This document shows positions 1-7,750 of a stretch of DNA of 64,000 bases, in pieces (within the stretch, counting starts at the first letter, position 1; each line of letters opens with the position of its first letter). Position numbers and translations under genes: made by a program. The DNA is taken from the IMG/VR virus record IMGVR_UViG_3300008259_000013, positions 67,288 to 131,287 of that record; one strand, 5' to 3'. Below the pieces are notes generated by a model that was given only the letters and a program-made list of their open reading frames with translations, searched no databases and had not been told where the DNA came from. Origin of the DNA: a virus.

Positions 1-114
1 CGGTACTGGCGGCACTGGTGGAATAGGGTCCACCGGTTCAATAGGATCTACTGGATCAATAGGATTCACAGGTGGCACTGGTGCTACAGGCGGCACTGGC
101 GCTACTGGTGGCAC
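1..114 (+). repeat. Perfect 114-bp direct repeat, copy 1
   Basis: Bases 1-114 are identical to 1045-1158, as far as can be read by eye. Both lie in the collagen-triplet part of the fibre gene. Copy 1 is cut by the window edge, so the repeat may be longer. The copies diverge at 115 versus 1159. Confidence 0.85.
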
Positions 115-1959
115 AGGCGGTACTGGCGGCACTGGTGGAATAGGATCCACCGGTTCGATAGGATCTGTAGGTAGTAGAGGTTCTATTGGTGGCACTGGCG
201 GCACTGGCGCTACTGGTGGCACAGGCGGTACAGGCGGTACTGGCGGCATAGGATCTACTGGATCAATAGGATTCACAGGTGGCACTGGTGGAACCGGCGG
301 AACAGGTGGTACTGGAGGAATAGGAAGTACGGGTGCTACTGGTAATCCATTCGGGGGAGGAACGTTTACTGGAGACGTTACTTTTCAAGGTCTTGCTACA
401 AGTCAAAAAGGTGTTTCTGATGTAACTGGTTCTGCAAATAACGCTACTCCATTAAGATTAACTCATCCAGGAGGCGGAGCTTATGCGACTAATGCAGCAT
501 CAATAACAGGAGCAATAAAAATAAGACTCCCTTTAAATGCTTATCGTTCTAGCACAATGATGAGAATGACTGTAAAAATTTATCTTTATAGCGGCGGATC
601 TACAGGTAATTCAAGAACAATAGACATTGGTGGTTACAATTATAACTTAGGTGGATGGTACAATATATTTGCTTATCAAAATTCAATGAATGGTGTGGCC
701 GCATTGAATGTTAGATTTGGTTTTGAAGGTGGATATAACGTAATTTGGATTGGAGAAACAAATACTGTTTGGGATTACCCACAAGTATTTATAGAAGATT
801 TTCAAGCGGGTTACAGCGCTACCGATCAAAGTAGGTGGGCTAGCGGTTGGGATATTAGTTTTATAACAACTTTTGGCACTGTTGAAAATGGTCCTATAAC
901 AGCGGCTCTTTCTATGGGCTCAACAGGAAGTACTGGCGGCACAGGCGGAACGGGAGGCACAGGTGGAACAGGCGGAATTGGATCAACGGGATCTACTGGC
1001 GCTACAGGAGGAACTGGTGGCACTGGCGCTACTGGTGGCACAGGCGGTACTGGCGGCACTGGTGGAATAGGGTCCACCGGTTCAATAGGATCTACTGGAT
1101 CAATAGGATTCACAGGTGGCACTGGTGCTACAGGCGGCACTGGCGCTACTGGTGGCACGGTGGCACTGGCGGCACTGGCGCTACTGGTGGTACTGGCGGC
1201 ACTGGTGCTACAGGCGGCACAGGCGGTACTGGTGGAATAGGATCAACTGGGTCGATAGGATCAACTGGGTCGATAGGATCATCAGGAGCTACAGGAGGTA
1301 CTGGCGCTACTGGTGGTACTGGTGGCACTGGCGCTACTGGTGGCACTGGTGGCACTGGTGGAATAGGATCGACCGGTTCGATAGGATCTGTAGGCAGTAG
1401 AGGTTCTACGGGTTCATCAGGAGCAACAGGTGGCACCGGCGCTACAGGCGGTACAGGCGGTACAGGCGGTACAGGGGGCACAGGCTCAGCGGCTATAACA
1501 AATAATACTGATAATAATGTTTTAACTGCTACTGGCTCAGCTACAATAAATGGTGAAGTTAACTTACAATTTGATGGTAATAATTTCTATGTTAATGGCG
1601 CAGTAGTACAAGATAGCGCATCACAATCTATTAGCGGGACCGCTGCTCTTACAATTGACGTTCAAGCTGCGAACTTGCATGTGATATCAGTTGCGGCAGG
1701 AACGGTAACATCGAGTATAACATATAACAACAGAGGTAATAATCCGAAAGTTAATACTTTAATTTTAGTATTTAAATATTCAGGTACACATACTATTACA
1801 TGGACTAACGTTTTATGGGCAAATAATACAACTCCAACAGTAACAGGCGCAAACACTTACGCTGACGTATATATGTTAACATCTTATCAAGGTGGCGCAG
1901 GCACTCCAAGTTGGATTGGAACGGTTGTCGCGCAAGGCTTAATAAGTACAACTCTATAA
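2..1959 (+). CDS. Collagen-like tail fibre, 5' partial, frame broken near 1158
   Basis: The reading frame is open from the left edge, so the N-terminus lies outside the window. It alternates Gly-X-Thr collagen-type triplets (about 2-346), a globular domain (about 347-915), more triplets (about 916-1485) and a C-terminal globular domain ending at the TAA at 1957. Collagen-like triplets are common in phage side-tail fibres, where they trimerise into rods. The frame entering from the left runs past 1158 into non-repeat sequence and stops at 1240. From 1159 the Gly-X-Thr pattern resumes in another frame and stays open to 1959. One base therefore seems to be missing at about 1157-1159. This may be an assembly or sequencing error in a repeat, or a real inactivation. 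The next gene starts 3 bases after the stop. Confidence 0.8.
1045..1158 (+). repeat. Perfect 114-bp direct repeat, copy 2
   Basis: This is the second copy of bases 1-114, offset by 1044 bases. Its right end coincides with the one-base frame discontinuity of the fibre gene. That is what recombination or mis-assembly between repeat copies could leave behind. Confidence 0.85.
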
Positions 1960-1962
1960 TCT

Positions 1963-2730
1963 ATGCTTACAAGTATTGCATCAAATTTAAACGGAAGCGC
2001 CTTCCCATACAACCCTTCCGCCGCAGCTACGGTTAACAGATTTAATTTAAGCCAAGGTAGAAGTTATAACCCAAAGAAATCTACCAGCAACTTTTTAGAT
2101 GTATCTGGTAATGGTGTAGTTGGGACAGCGTATTCTGTATCAAATGAATATTACCCATGGAAATATGGTGGCATGGTTTATTTAAATAACACTACAGGTT
2201 ATAACCCAACACCAGGTAGCGGTCAAACTATTTATTTAAATGTTGGCACTACCAATGAATATACATTTATAGTAGCATGGGAATATGTAGCGTCTAATTT
2301 AACATACGGCGCAGATATCATAGCAGGTGCTTATGCTAATAGTACTCACGACTGGTGGATTGGGCAGGTTGATTATAATCCTGCTAACCCTTATCGTTAT
2401 TCCCGGAATGGCACAGGTTATACTTTAGGAGGTGCTCCAGTAGCTGGGAGACGTTACATTGCAGTAGTTGGGAATAGCTTTGCGACAAACACTGGATATT
2501 TTTATTTATTTGATAGTGCTGGTAATTCGAATAGTAACGTTAGCATTGGCGGTGTTGCGTTAAACACATCAGGTAAAATTGCTCTTGGTAGATATGGAGA
2601 CTATGGATTTGATAACTATATGCCTAGATGCTATTTCGGAGATGCAATTTATAGTAGCACATTTTTATCTGGCGCAAATGCTTTAGCAATAAAAGATCAA
2701 ATCAAATACAGATACGGAATAACAGTTTAA
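1963..2730 (+). CDS. LamG/concanavalin-like fibre or decoration protein
   Basis: This 255-residue protein is rich in Gly, Asn, Ser, Thr and Tyr. Its C-terminal third reads like a LamG jelly-roll ending: a GKIALGRYG-type strand, a strand with GDAIYSS, then a short helix and YRYGITV at the end. Phages use this fold for carbohydrate binding or trimer tips in fibres. It starts 3 bases after the fibre gene stop and has no Shine-Dalgarno motif. There is no signal peptide or membrane segment. It is probably a receptor-binding or accessory fibre protein made with the collagen-like fibre. The fold is inferred from pattern only. Confidence 0.6.
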   Translation: MLTSIASNLNGSAFPYNPSAAATVNRFNLSQGRSYNPKKSTSNFLDVSGNGVVGTAYSVSNEYYPWKYGGMVYLNNTTGYNPTPGSGQTIYLNVGTTNEYTFIVAWEYVASNLTYGADIIAGAYANSTHDWWIGQVDYNPANPYRYSRNGTGYTLGGAPVAGRRYIAVVGNSFATNTGYFYLFDSAGNSNSNVSIGGVALNTSGKIALGRYGDYGFDNYMPRCYFGDAIYSSTFLSGANALAIKDQIKYRYGITV

Positions 2731-2731
2731 T

Positions 2732-3289
2732 ATGAACACGAATCTTTACTTTTTAATTCAAAAAAATTCAGACGGATCTATCACGATTCTAAATGGACCA
2801 GATTATTTGCCTATTACTTTCCTTAATGTTAGTAATTTTAATAATCTTGAAAAAGACGCGCCTCAATTACTAAAAAATCTAGATTGGCTAGACAGGCCCA
2901 CGTTAAGTTTTTGGCAGGCTGTTATTGGAGTTAAGCCAGTAGGCGTTTTTAGTAAAAAAATTGTATCTGAAAATAATGTAAACCCTGAATCAGAAACAGT
3001 AAATGTTGTCTATATCGAAGTAGATTTAACACCTCAAGAACAAGAGGAAAAAAAACAACTTCTTAAAAATAGATACACCCCAGTAAGAGACTCTTGTTTG
3101 AAACTCACAGACTTCACTCAGTTAGCCGACGCTCCTATTTCCGAACAAGCTAGAATCGATTTTTCTAATTTCAGGCAACAGTTGAGAGCAATGTTTGATA
3201 TTTCTGATTATAGTCAATTAGCTTGGCCTGCGATTCCTACGTCTGCTCCAAATATAACTATACCACCATTTCCGCCAATAGAAAAATAA
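2732..3289 (+). CDS. Putative tail-fibre assembly chaperone-like protein
   Basis: This 185-residue protein starts 2 bases after the LamG-like gene (TAATATG). The segment from about residue 120 (RDSCLKLTDFTQLADAPIS, then a FRQQLR element and a Pro-rich end) follows the pattern of phage tail-fibre assembly proteins: Arg-x-x-x-Leu, a Thr-Asp-x-x-Gln-x-x-Asp-Ala-Pro turn, and a Tyr/Phe-Arg-x-x-Leu-Arg helix. Its position directly after fibre genes supports a role in folding or attaching them. The N-terminal half is not recognised. Confidence 0.55.
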   Translation: MNTNLYFLIQKNSDGSITILNGPDYLPITFLNVSNFNNLEKDAPQLLKNLDWLDRPTLSFWQAVIGVKPVGVFSKKIVSENNVNPESETVNVVYIEVDLTPQEQEEKKQLLKNRYTPVRDSCLKLTDFTQLADAPISEQARIDFSNFRQQLRAMFDISDYSQLAWPAIPTSAPNITIPPFPPIEK

Positions 3290-3323
3290 AGTTAGAACTC
3301 TTATTCTTGTGTAATTAACTAAT

Positions 3324-3848
3324 ATGAAGGTTGTTGATATAGCTCAAGAAATTTATTTTGATTTAAATAGCCCAAGCGATTTAAGCATAGCGGCTATATC
3401 TTTTTGGGTAAGAGCTAACGTCGGGGCTTTAAATAGTTTCTTGTTTTCTAATTTTGTTATAGATGGAACTACTTATGAAATAGTAGACGCAGATGATAAC
3501 AATGCCGAAATAAATATTAATGCTGTGGCGATATTAAAAAAGATGTACATGATACATCGTTACGCCGTAATTATTAGATCTAAATTAACTTCTACAGATT
3601 CAGACGACGTAATAGAAGTAACGCATAACGACACAAAAGTAAGAAAAATAGACAAAAATCAAATCATTAAAACAGTTAGCGCAGAAAAGAAACAAGAAGA
3701 AGAATCTCTCAAGCTTCTAATTAGCGCATATAGAGGAAAACAATTTACCCCAGAACAGGTAGTCGGAGACGATATTGTCGCTGGAGCATTCCCAGACAAT
3801 TATCCATACATTAGATCTGGCAGAACTTATGGATATACAGCTTATTAA
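3324..3848 (+). CDS. Unknown phage protein, last gene of the fibre block
   Basis: This 174-residue protein is not confidently recognised. The N-terminal 95 residues look compact and alpha/beta, with a helix-rich stretch around ISFWVRANVGALNSF. Residues 110-140 are charged and Lys/Glu-rich, and the end is Tyr/Gly-rich. There is no signal peptide or membrane segment. It is the last + strand gene before a convergent minus-strand gene, overlapping that stop by 4 bases. A virion or connector role is possible from its position only. Confidence 0.6.
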   Translation: MKVVDIAQEIYFDLNSPSDLSIAAISFWVRANVGALNSFLFSNFVIDGTTYEIVDADDNNAEININAVAILKKMYMIHRYAVIIRSKLTSTDSDDVIEVTHNDTKVRKIDKNQIIKTVSAEKKQEEESLKLLISAYRGKQFTPEQVVGDDIVAGAFPDNYPYIRSGRTYGYTAY

Positions 3849-4042
3849 AGATCTGAGTTTTCTTCTATTATTTTTTCTATTTGAGTTATTTCAAAAAGAA
3901 TCTTACTCTTTAGACTCTTCAACTCATTAAGCACAGCGGCGGCTTGTTTTTTAGATTTGGCTTTTTCTAGTTTTTTTATAAGTCTGTCTGATTCTTTTTC
4001 ATAAAACTCCGCCGTCTTGAGCATCATTTGCAAATGGTCCAT
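3845..4042 (-). CDS. Small coiled-coil protein
   Basis: This 65-residue protein is almost entirely charged heptad-like helix: Leu and Ile at regular spacing within Glu/Lys-rich sequence. It probably forms a short coiled coil. It converges with the preceding + strand gene, the two stops overlapping by 4 bases. An intrinsic terminator (4054-4080) lies just upstream of its start, so it needs its own promoter or read-through. Function is unknown. Confidence 0.5.
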   Translation of the reverse strand: MDHLQMMLKTAEFYEKESDRLIKKLEKAKSKKQAAAVLNELKSLKSKILFEITQIEKIIEENSDL

Positions 4043-4053
4043 ATAAAATGAAA

Positions 4054-4080
4054 GAGGGGAGCTTTCGCTCCCCTCAGTTT
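4054..4080. terminator. Bidirectional intrinsic terminator
   Basis: A 9-bp perfect GC-rich stem (4054-4062 with 4067-4075) closes a TTTC loop. The T-run at 4078-4080 continues in AT-rich sequence on the + strand. On the minus strand the stem is followed by TTTCATTTT. It can end the minus-strand gene 4087-4275 and any + transcript running out of the fibre block. Confidence 0.85.
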
Positions 4081-4086
4081 TGTATT

Positions 4087-4275
4087 TTAACGCTTACGTC
4101 GAGCCGCTCGCTTACTTAGGGTTTGTGGGTCAGATGCAGTTGCGAAACCGAATGCATTACGCGCAATACGCTTGGTGTCGGTTCGATGTTGGTTGATCTT
4201 AACAACCTTCTGGACATCAGTCACTGTTAGCCTACCGCAGTCAGACTCGGTAACCGTAATAGAGTACTTATTCAT
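4087..4275 (-). CDS. Small basic protein
   Basis: This 62-residue protein has a beta-like N-terminal half (YSITVTESDCGRLTVTDV) and a strongly basic C-terminus ending RAARRKR, which would suit nucleic-acid binding. It is not recognised. A TTGACT-N18-CAATAT promoter lies 7 bases upstream of the ATG and a terminator follows, so it appears monocistronic. Confidence 0.6.
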   Translation of the reverse strand: MNKYSITVTESDCGRLTVTDVQKVVKINQHRTDTKRIARNAFGFATASDPQTLSKRAARRKR

Positions 4276-4282
4276 AGCATCT

Positions 4283-4312
4283 ATATTGTTGCTGAAAAAT
4301 AGAAAAAGTCAA
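4283..4312 (-). promoter_or_regulatory. Sigma70-type promoter for 4087-4275
   Basis: On the minus strand, TTGACT (4312-4307), an 18-base spacer, CAATAT (4288-4283) and a 7-base gap lead to the ATG. The predicted transcript starts at or next to the start codon. It belongs to a family seen repeatedly in this window. Confidence 0.6.
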
Positions 4313-4647
4313 GTTATTTTTACAGAAATTTCCCTGCTTTCTGGGTTTTCTTTTTCCGGCAAAGAAACATTTAAAACACCGTTTTCTAGTTCAGCGGAAG
4401 TTTTTGCAAGATCGCAATCTTTTGGCAAAATAAATACGATTGACTTGGATTTTCTTTTGTTTTCTTTAGAGGGTGCAGCTTTAATAATCAATCTGCCTTG
4501 CTTGGTTTTAACAGAAACCTCTTCTTTAGAAAATCCGGGGACATCAAAAGAAAGCAAATACTTTCCATTTTCATGCCGCCAATCATATTCAATGTTAGAG
4601 GTGCTATCGATTAGGTTATAAAATAATGAATTATATGTATTGTCCAT
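4309..4647 (-). CDS. Hsp20-family small heat-shock protein
   Basis: This 112-residue protein consists of a short N-terminal arm and one alpha-crystallin domain (about residues 18-110). The domain shows the strand pattern YLLSFDVPGFSKEEVSVK and the GVLNVSLPEKE element that precedes the last strand. The C-terminal extension is short and lacks a clear I-x-I/V motif, so oligomer assembly may differ from cellular Hsp20s. Such proteins hold unfolded proteins without using ATP. Hsp20 genes are known in T4-like aquatic phages. No promoter of the TTGACW type is seen directly upstream. The last 4 bases overlap the next gene's -35 element. Confidence 0.9.
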   Translation of the reverse strand: MDNTYNSLFYNLIDSTSNIEYDWRHENGKYLLSFDVPGFSKEEVSVKTKQGRLIIKAAPSKENKRKSKSIVFILPKDCDLAKTSAELENGVLNVSLPEKENPESREISVKIT

Positions 4648-4677
4648 AGGTACTTTTTAAAAGCAAAGGCTGTGCCG

Positions 4678-5364
4678 TTAGATTTGGCTTAGATTTTCTA
4701 TGTTTTTCTTGTTTTTCCGAGACTTGGAGGAACTTTTTGTCTCACTAAGTGCGCCATAGATGAGACTAAATAACTCATAAACAGACTGCTTAGAAAAATG
4801 GCTCTCTTCAGGAGGCTTCGGAGATGTGTCTTGCCATTCTAAAACATAATCAGCGAGGGCTTCGACCTTTGGAGTATGAGTCGCTTCTTGATTGTTGACT
4901 GGGATTGAAAATGTTTTTTTGAAAGGGGATGCGCTTTCTATTTTATACTTTTTGACATGAATTAAAATACCGCCATTTTTCTTTAACCAATAAACTTCAT
5001 CGTTTTCATATTCAGCGTGTCTAATATCTGGAATGCAAATTATTCTTTCGTTTTTTGTTTTCTCGAACTTGGCTATGGCTTTAGAGATCTTGTCGGTCCA
5101 ATGAGTGCCTCTGGTTTCAATGCGCTTAACTTTGCCATGAAAAACCAAAAAGTCTCGTATTTTACTCTTGTCTTCTCTTGAACAAATTATTGGGTCTATG
5201 CCGTAGAGAGACAAAAGAGCTTCTTTGCATTCTTCTTTAATAGAATCTGCCAAAGCAATTCTTTCAAATTCATAGCCCATTTCTTCGAACAACTCTCTAA
5301 GCATATTGCATAAAGAGTCTTTGCCGTCGCCAGCTAATCCTGATATTCCTATTAATTTATTCAT
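4678..5364 (-). CDS. Deoxynucleoside monophosphate kinase-like P-loop kinase
   Basis: The protein has 228 residues. The start is the ATG at 5364, which forms an ATGA overlap with the stop of the HNH gene; a start 18 bases further up would lie wholly inside that gene. The N-terminal MNKLIGISGLAGDGKDS is a P-loop of the GxxGxGKD type found in phage dNMP kinases such as T4 gp1. The region with CIPDIRHAEYEND gives the Asp-Ile-Arg element used in substrate binding. The C-terminal 40 residues are Ser/Lys-rich and probably disordered. The role would be to phosphorylate dNMPs for phage DNA synthesis, together with the dUTPase and NrdJ in this window. Confidence 0.75.
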   Translation of the reverse strand: MNKLIGISGLAGDGKDSLCNMLRELFEEMGYEFERIALADSIKEECKEALLSLYGIDPIICSREDKSKIRDFLVFHGKVKRIETRGTHWTDKISKAIAKFEKTKNERIICIPDIRHAEYENDEVYWLKKNGGILIHVKKYKIESASPFKKTFSIPVNNQEATHTPKVEALADYVLEWQDTSPKPPEESHFSKQSVYELFSLIYGALSETKSSSKSRKNKKNIENLSQI

Positions 5365-5972
5365 TTGATAAAAACATTCCAATCTATATGATTTTTAAAT
5401 TCTATTAAATCTGTTGCCAGAATGGGCGGCATGGCTTTGGGCTTTCTTATGAGTTTCAGCCCAGCTTCTTCTGGGGTTTTGTTTCCTTTTTTAGAGTTTA
5501 TGTCTTTATGACATAGCACCATGTTTTCCCAAGTGTTTGGGCCTCCTCTAGACTTTGGAAAAGGGTGGTCTATATTTGCTTCTTCTGGTTTTAACTTTTT
5601 GCCGCTGTATTGGCAAATTCCTTTGTCTCTGATCCAAATGTTGTTCTTGGTAGGGCGGAATGTCTTTACTGGGATTTCAGCGTATTTAGAAGAGGCAATA
5701 ATTGTAGGAACTCTAATTGACATTTTACTTGTTCTTATTTCTAGGTCACATTCTCTAACTGGGAGCGTTATCCATTCTTCCCATTTGACCGCTTGAATAT
5801 CTTCTACTTCAGAAAAATTTAAAGAACCATCTTTATTTTTACCGTAGAGAACATTAAGCGCCACGCAGTTAGGATTAACAAGCTCGCTAAAAGCGTCTCT
5901 AACAGACTTAACTCCAATAGGTTGCCACCTCTTGTTAAGACATAGACATATAATTTTGTCCTCTATACCCAT
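5361..5972 (-). CDS. HNH endonuclease
   Basis: This 203-residue protein has a C-terminal HNH domain (about residues 110-165): GICQYSGKKL, NIDHPFPKSRGG, then TWENMVLCHKDINSKKGN. This gives the Asp-His of the first strand, the central Asn and the final Asn/Lys helix. Several zinc-ribbon Cys positions are missing. The N-terminal 100 residues resemble free-standing HNH proteins of phages and bacteria with a beta-rich front domain. It could be a homing, restriction-like or packaging-associated nuclease; no intron is seen around it. A strong promoter lies 6 bases upstream of the ATG. The dNMP kinase is translationally coupled behind it. Confidence 0.88.
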   Translation of the reverse strand: MGIEDKIICLCLNKRWQPIGVKSVRDAFSELVNPNCVALNVLYGKNKDGSLNFSEVEDIQAVKWEEWITLPVRECDLEIRTSKMSIRVPTIIASSKYAEIPVKTFRPTKNNIWIRDKGICQYSGKKLKPEEANIDHPFPKSRGGPNTWENMVLCHKDINSKKGNKTPEEAGLKLIRKPKAMPPILATDLIEFKNHIDWNVFIK

Positions 5973-5978
5973 GCATTA

Positions 5979-6007
5979 AGTATGATTTTTTTTCTTATTA
6001 ATGTCAA
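5979..6007 (-). promoter_or_regulatory. Sigma70-type promoter for the HNH-dNMP kinase operon
   Basis: On the minus strand, TTGACA (6007-6002), a 17-base spacer, CATACT (5984-5979) and 6 bases lead to the ATG at 5972. The expected start of transcription falls on the start codon. Confidence 0.75.
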
Positions 6008-6050
6008 GATTTTTTCTAGATTTTTTTAACGTTATTTTTAGAATGAATTG

Positions 6051-6206
6051 ATGAAGAAAAATTCTACTTCTAAAAATGCTATAAAGAAGGCGGCTAAGAA
6101 GCCAACGTCTTCTGGCAACGCAGGTAACACAGGCAACACAGGTAATGTTGGCAAGGGAGGCCAGCCAGGAAGTTCTGGTAGCTCGGGCTCCGCTAAAAAG
6201 CGATAA
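6051..6206 (+). CDS. Tiny Lys- and Gly-rich protein
   Basis: This 51-residue protein has a basic N-terminus (eight Lys in the first 17 residues), then Gly-Asn-Thr triplets, then a GSSGSSGS stretch and a KKR end. The Gly-x-x triplets match the style of the GSSGSSG linkers in the giant structural protein on the other strand. It stands alone on the + strand between two minus-strand operons and is followed 5 bases later by a perfect terminator. A TAGAAT hexamer sits 6 bases before the ATG, but no good -35 is visible. Function is unknown; its basic head would suit binding to nucleic acid or to an acidic surface. Confidence 0.65.
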   Translation: MKKNSTSKNAIKKAAKKPTSSGNAGNTGNTGNVGKGGQPGSSGSSGSAKKR

Positions 6207-6211
6207 AACAC

Positions 6212-6237
6212 GGCGCGATGAAAATCGCGCCTTTTTT
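6212..6237 (+). terminator. Intrinsic terminator after 6051-6206
   Basis: An 8-bp perfect stem (6212-6219 with 6224-6231) with a GAAA loop is followed by a run of Ts. This is a textbook rho-independent terminator. Confidence 0.92.
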
Positions 6238-6239
6238 AT

Positions 6240-6440
6240 TTAATAAATTAAGAAAGACTCGTCAGAGCAATCTTCCCAGTCTAAAGATTCAGAGGCTTTG
6301 GATTTTCTTTTGAATTGACTATAGCACACAGCGGCTCTTTGTTTTTGCTGCGGGAAATCCTTGTTCATTGTAGGATCCCCCATGCATTTTGATACAAACT
6401 CGCTTTGCTTTTCGTTCTTTCTAGGTTTAGGTAATGGCAT
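6240..6440 (-). CDS. Conserved small phage protein (MPLPKPRKNE type)
   Basis: This 66-residue protein has an N-terminal MPLPKP start followed by the pattern FVSKCMGDPTM, a FPQQKQRAAVCYSQF segment, and an acidic tail. The pattern 'xFxxxCMxD...FPxxxQRxAVCYxQ' recurs in many phages, both as stand-alone small proteins and fused to prohead proteases or other virion proteins. The function is not established. The two Cys might pair or bind a metal. It is the last gene of the minus-strand dut operon and ends next to a convergent terminator. Confidence 0.75.
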   Translation of the reverse strand: MPLPKPRKNEKQSEFVSKCMGDPTMNKDFPQQKQRAAVCYSQFKRKSKASESLDWEDCSDESFLIY

Positions 6441-6455
6441 ATAATCGTATTACAC

Positions 6456-6635
6456 CTAATTAAGAGACCTAATATCAAAAATATCAACAGAAACTAAGGT
6501 ATCTCCGTTTGATACAATGAACGTCTCCTCATCCTTTACGGCTGTAACCTCTCCGATCCACTCTCCTTCTGGATCTAAAATCTTTACAGTTTTGCCAATT
6601 AACCTTGAATTGATATCAAGTCTGGATTCTTTCAT
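6456..6635 (-). CDS. Small SH3/KOW-like protein
   Basis: This 59-residue gene fills the gap between its neighbours. Its ATG overlaps the stop of the upstream gene as ATGA, and it ends at the TAG at 6456-6458. After about ten residues, the sequence RLIGKTVKILDPEGEW followed by GEVTAVKDEETFIV has the strand-turn-strand rhythm of a small SH3-like or KOW barrel. The end is DIFDIRSLN. No function can be assigned. Confidence 0.7.
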   Translation of the reverse strand: MKESRLDINSRLIGKTVKILDPEGEWIGEVTAVKDEETFIVSNGDTLVSVDIFDIRSLN

Positions 6636-6931
6636 TTGATTTTTATTATTTTGTCTGAATATGGGAATGTTATGCTTATGTTTGAATAAGTTTTATTCGG
6701 ATCTAATATTTCAGCAAGAATTTTGATGGTATCTTGAGAAAACTTCTCTGCGATTTCAACATATTTGCTTTCATGGATTTCAGTAGCTGCCTTATTTGAG
6801 CAGTTGCATTTCGACAAACTGTCTATACAAAAAGACAGCGCTTCTACTAATTCTGAGGATCTTGACACTTCTGTCGGGCTTGTCGAGATGGCTTTGCAAA
6901 ATTCTATTAGTCCCTTAATTTCTATTTCCAT
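6632..6931 (-). CDS. Unknown small helical protein
   Basis: This 99-residue protein is mostly helical by composition. It carries a Cys-x-Cys (KCNCS) near residue 43 and a basic C-terminal beta-like tail. It is not recognised. It overlaps the membrane-protein gene upstream by 17 bases and couples to the SH3-like gene downstream by ATGA, so it is translated within the dut operon. A TATAAT hexamer lies 8 bases before its start but without a convincing -35. Confidence 0.6.
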   Translation of the reverse strand: MEIEIKGLIEFCKAISTSPTEVSRSSELVEALSFCIDSLSKCNCSNKAATEIHESKYVEIAEKFSQDTIKILAEILDPNKTYSNISITFPYSDKIIKIK

Positions 6932-7274
6932 GGTTAAACATTATATCTACAGTTTTGTATAGTATTACATACACAAAATAAACAAAAAAAACAAATTGAA
7001 TTTTTGAAACAGCAAAACATAACCAAAAGCCCAAACAATATGGGCAGCTCAATAATCTAGTAAAAAAATTATTGTTCTTGAGAAGCAAGAAGTCAAAATA
7101 ATTTGTCTTGCCATTGTTTTGAATTTTAAAACATTTATACTCAATGTCTCTGGTAAAAGACAAAATTTTAAATATCTTGCCGTATTCGACAATGAAATCT
7201 GTCTTATAAAGCAAAATAGAAATCGCCGCGCAAGAGGCGGCTTGGACAATATTATCCTGAATGCCCATAGCCAC
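6915..7274 (-). CDS. Membrane protein with CPYC motif (DUF1360-like)
   Basis: This 119-residue protein has an N-terminal hydrophobic stretch (about 10-22), a polar middle, the motif SCPYCLGFWLCF (about 77-88), and a strongly hydrophobic Phe/Val/Tyr segment (about 90-110). Cys-x-x-Cys-x-G-x-W next to a membrane helix is the signature of the DUF1360 family of small phage and bacterial membrane proteins of unknown role. It overlaps the dUTPase end by 23 bases. The ATG two codons downstream is an alternative start. Confidence 0.6.
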   Translation of the reverse strand: MAMGIQDNIVQAASCAAISILLYKTDFIVEYGKIFKILSFTRDIEYKCFKIQNNGKTNYFDFLLLKNNNFFTRLLSCPYCLGFWLCFAVSKIQFVFFVYFVYVILYKTVDIMFNHGNRN

Positions 7275-7674
7275 CCTCGCCTCGCTTGGTTGAAGTTAGG
7301 TCGTTAGACTTTACAAAATTAACATGAGCGCATGGCTCAATTATTATTTGAGCAATTTTGTCTCCAGCTTTCACATTAAAATCAACATTGTTGTCGGTGT
7401 TATACAAAATAACACCAATATCGCCCCTGTAGTCAGAGTCTATTACACCGGCTAAAACGTCAATTCCATTTTTATATGCCAGTCCAGATCTTGGAGCTAT
7501 TCTTCCATAGTGGTTCATGGGAATGGCCATGCTGACGTTTGTCTTAATCAATGCCCTGCCAAGTCTGGGAATAATTGCGCTTTCAGCAGCATACAAATCG
7601 TATCCAGCAGAAAATGCAGTAGCTTGCGTAGGAATCTTGGCCAAGTCGCTTAACAGTTTGATGTGTATGTCCAC
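7252..7674 (-). CDS. dut: dUTPase (dUTP pyrophosphatase)
   Basis: This 140-residue trimeric-type dUTPase has all five motifs: AGYDLYA (1), PRSGLAYKNG (2), GVIDSDYRGDIGV with the catalytic Asp (3), GDKIAQIIIEP (4) and the C-terminal RGEGGYGHSG arm (5), in which Tyr and His replace the common Phe and Ser. It converts dUTP to dUMP, which keeps uracil out of phage DNA. The start is GTG at 7674, six bases after a CATAAT -10 box, so the mRNA is predicted to be leaderless. It is the first gene of the minus-strand operon running to 6240. Confidence 0.96.
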   Translation of the reverse strand: MDIHIKLLSDLAKIPTQATAFSAGYDLYAAESAIIPRLGRALIKTNVSMAIPMNHYGRIAPRSGLAYKNGIDVLAGVIDSDYRGDIGVILYNTDNNVDFNVKAGDKIAQIIIEPCAHVNFVKSNDLTSTKRGEGGYGHSG

Positions 7675-7680
7675 GACGAT

Positions 7681-7708
7681 ATTATGCAGCTATAGTAAAA
7701 AAAGTCAA
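7681..7708 (-). promoter_or_regulatory. Sigma70-type promoter for dut operon
   Basis: On the minus strand, TTGACT (7708-7703), a 16-base spacer, CATAAT (7686-7681) and 6 bases lead to the GTG start of dut. It is back to back with the promoter of the + strand gene at 7751. Confidence 0.8.
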
Positions 7709-7716
7709 CTTAAAAT

Positions 7717-7745
7717 TTGATTTTTTTACTTTTTGAGATCATATT
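7717..7745 (+). promoter_or_regulatory. Sigma70-type promoter for 7751-8158
   Basis: TTGATT (7717-7722), a 17-base spacer, CATATT (7740-7745) and 5 bases lead to the GTG at 7751. With the dut promoter it forms a 76-base divergent control region. Confidence 0.65.
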
Positions 7746-7750
7746 AAAGT

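Noticed and set aside
826-1481. Long Pro-Pro-Val-rich frames on the minus strand opposite the collagen repeats.
   Set aside because: They are the antisense image of Gly-X-Thr triplets and have no start signals of their own.
1-1485. CRISPR-like or tandem-repeat array.
   Set aside because: The periodicity is 9 bases or multiples in coding frame (Gly-X-Thr triplets), without spacers or constant-length repeats.
4165-4200. A GGTTCGAT stretch resembling a tRNA T-arm.
   Set aside because: No matching acceptor or anticodon stems, and it lies inside a small minus-strand gene. No tRNA was recognised anywhere in the window.
5361-5972. HNH gene as part of a mobile intron or homing element.
   Set aside because: It has a regular promoter and is translationally coupled to the dNMP kinase; no intron-like sequence flanks it.
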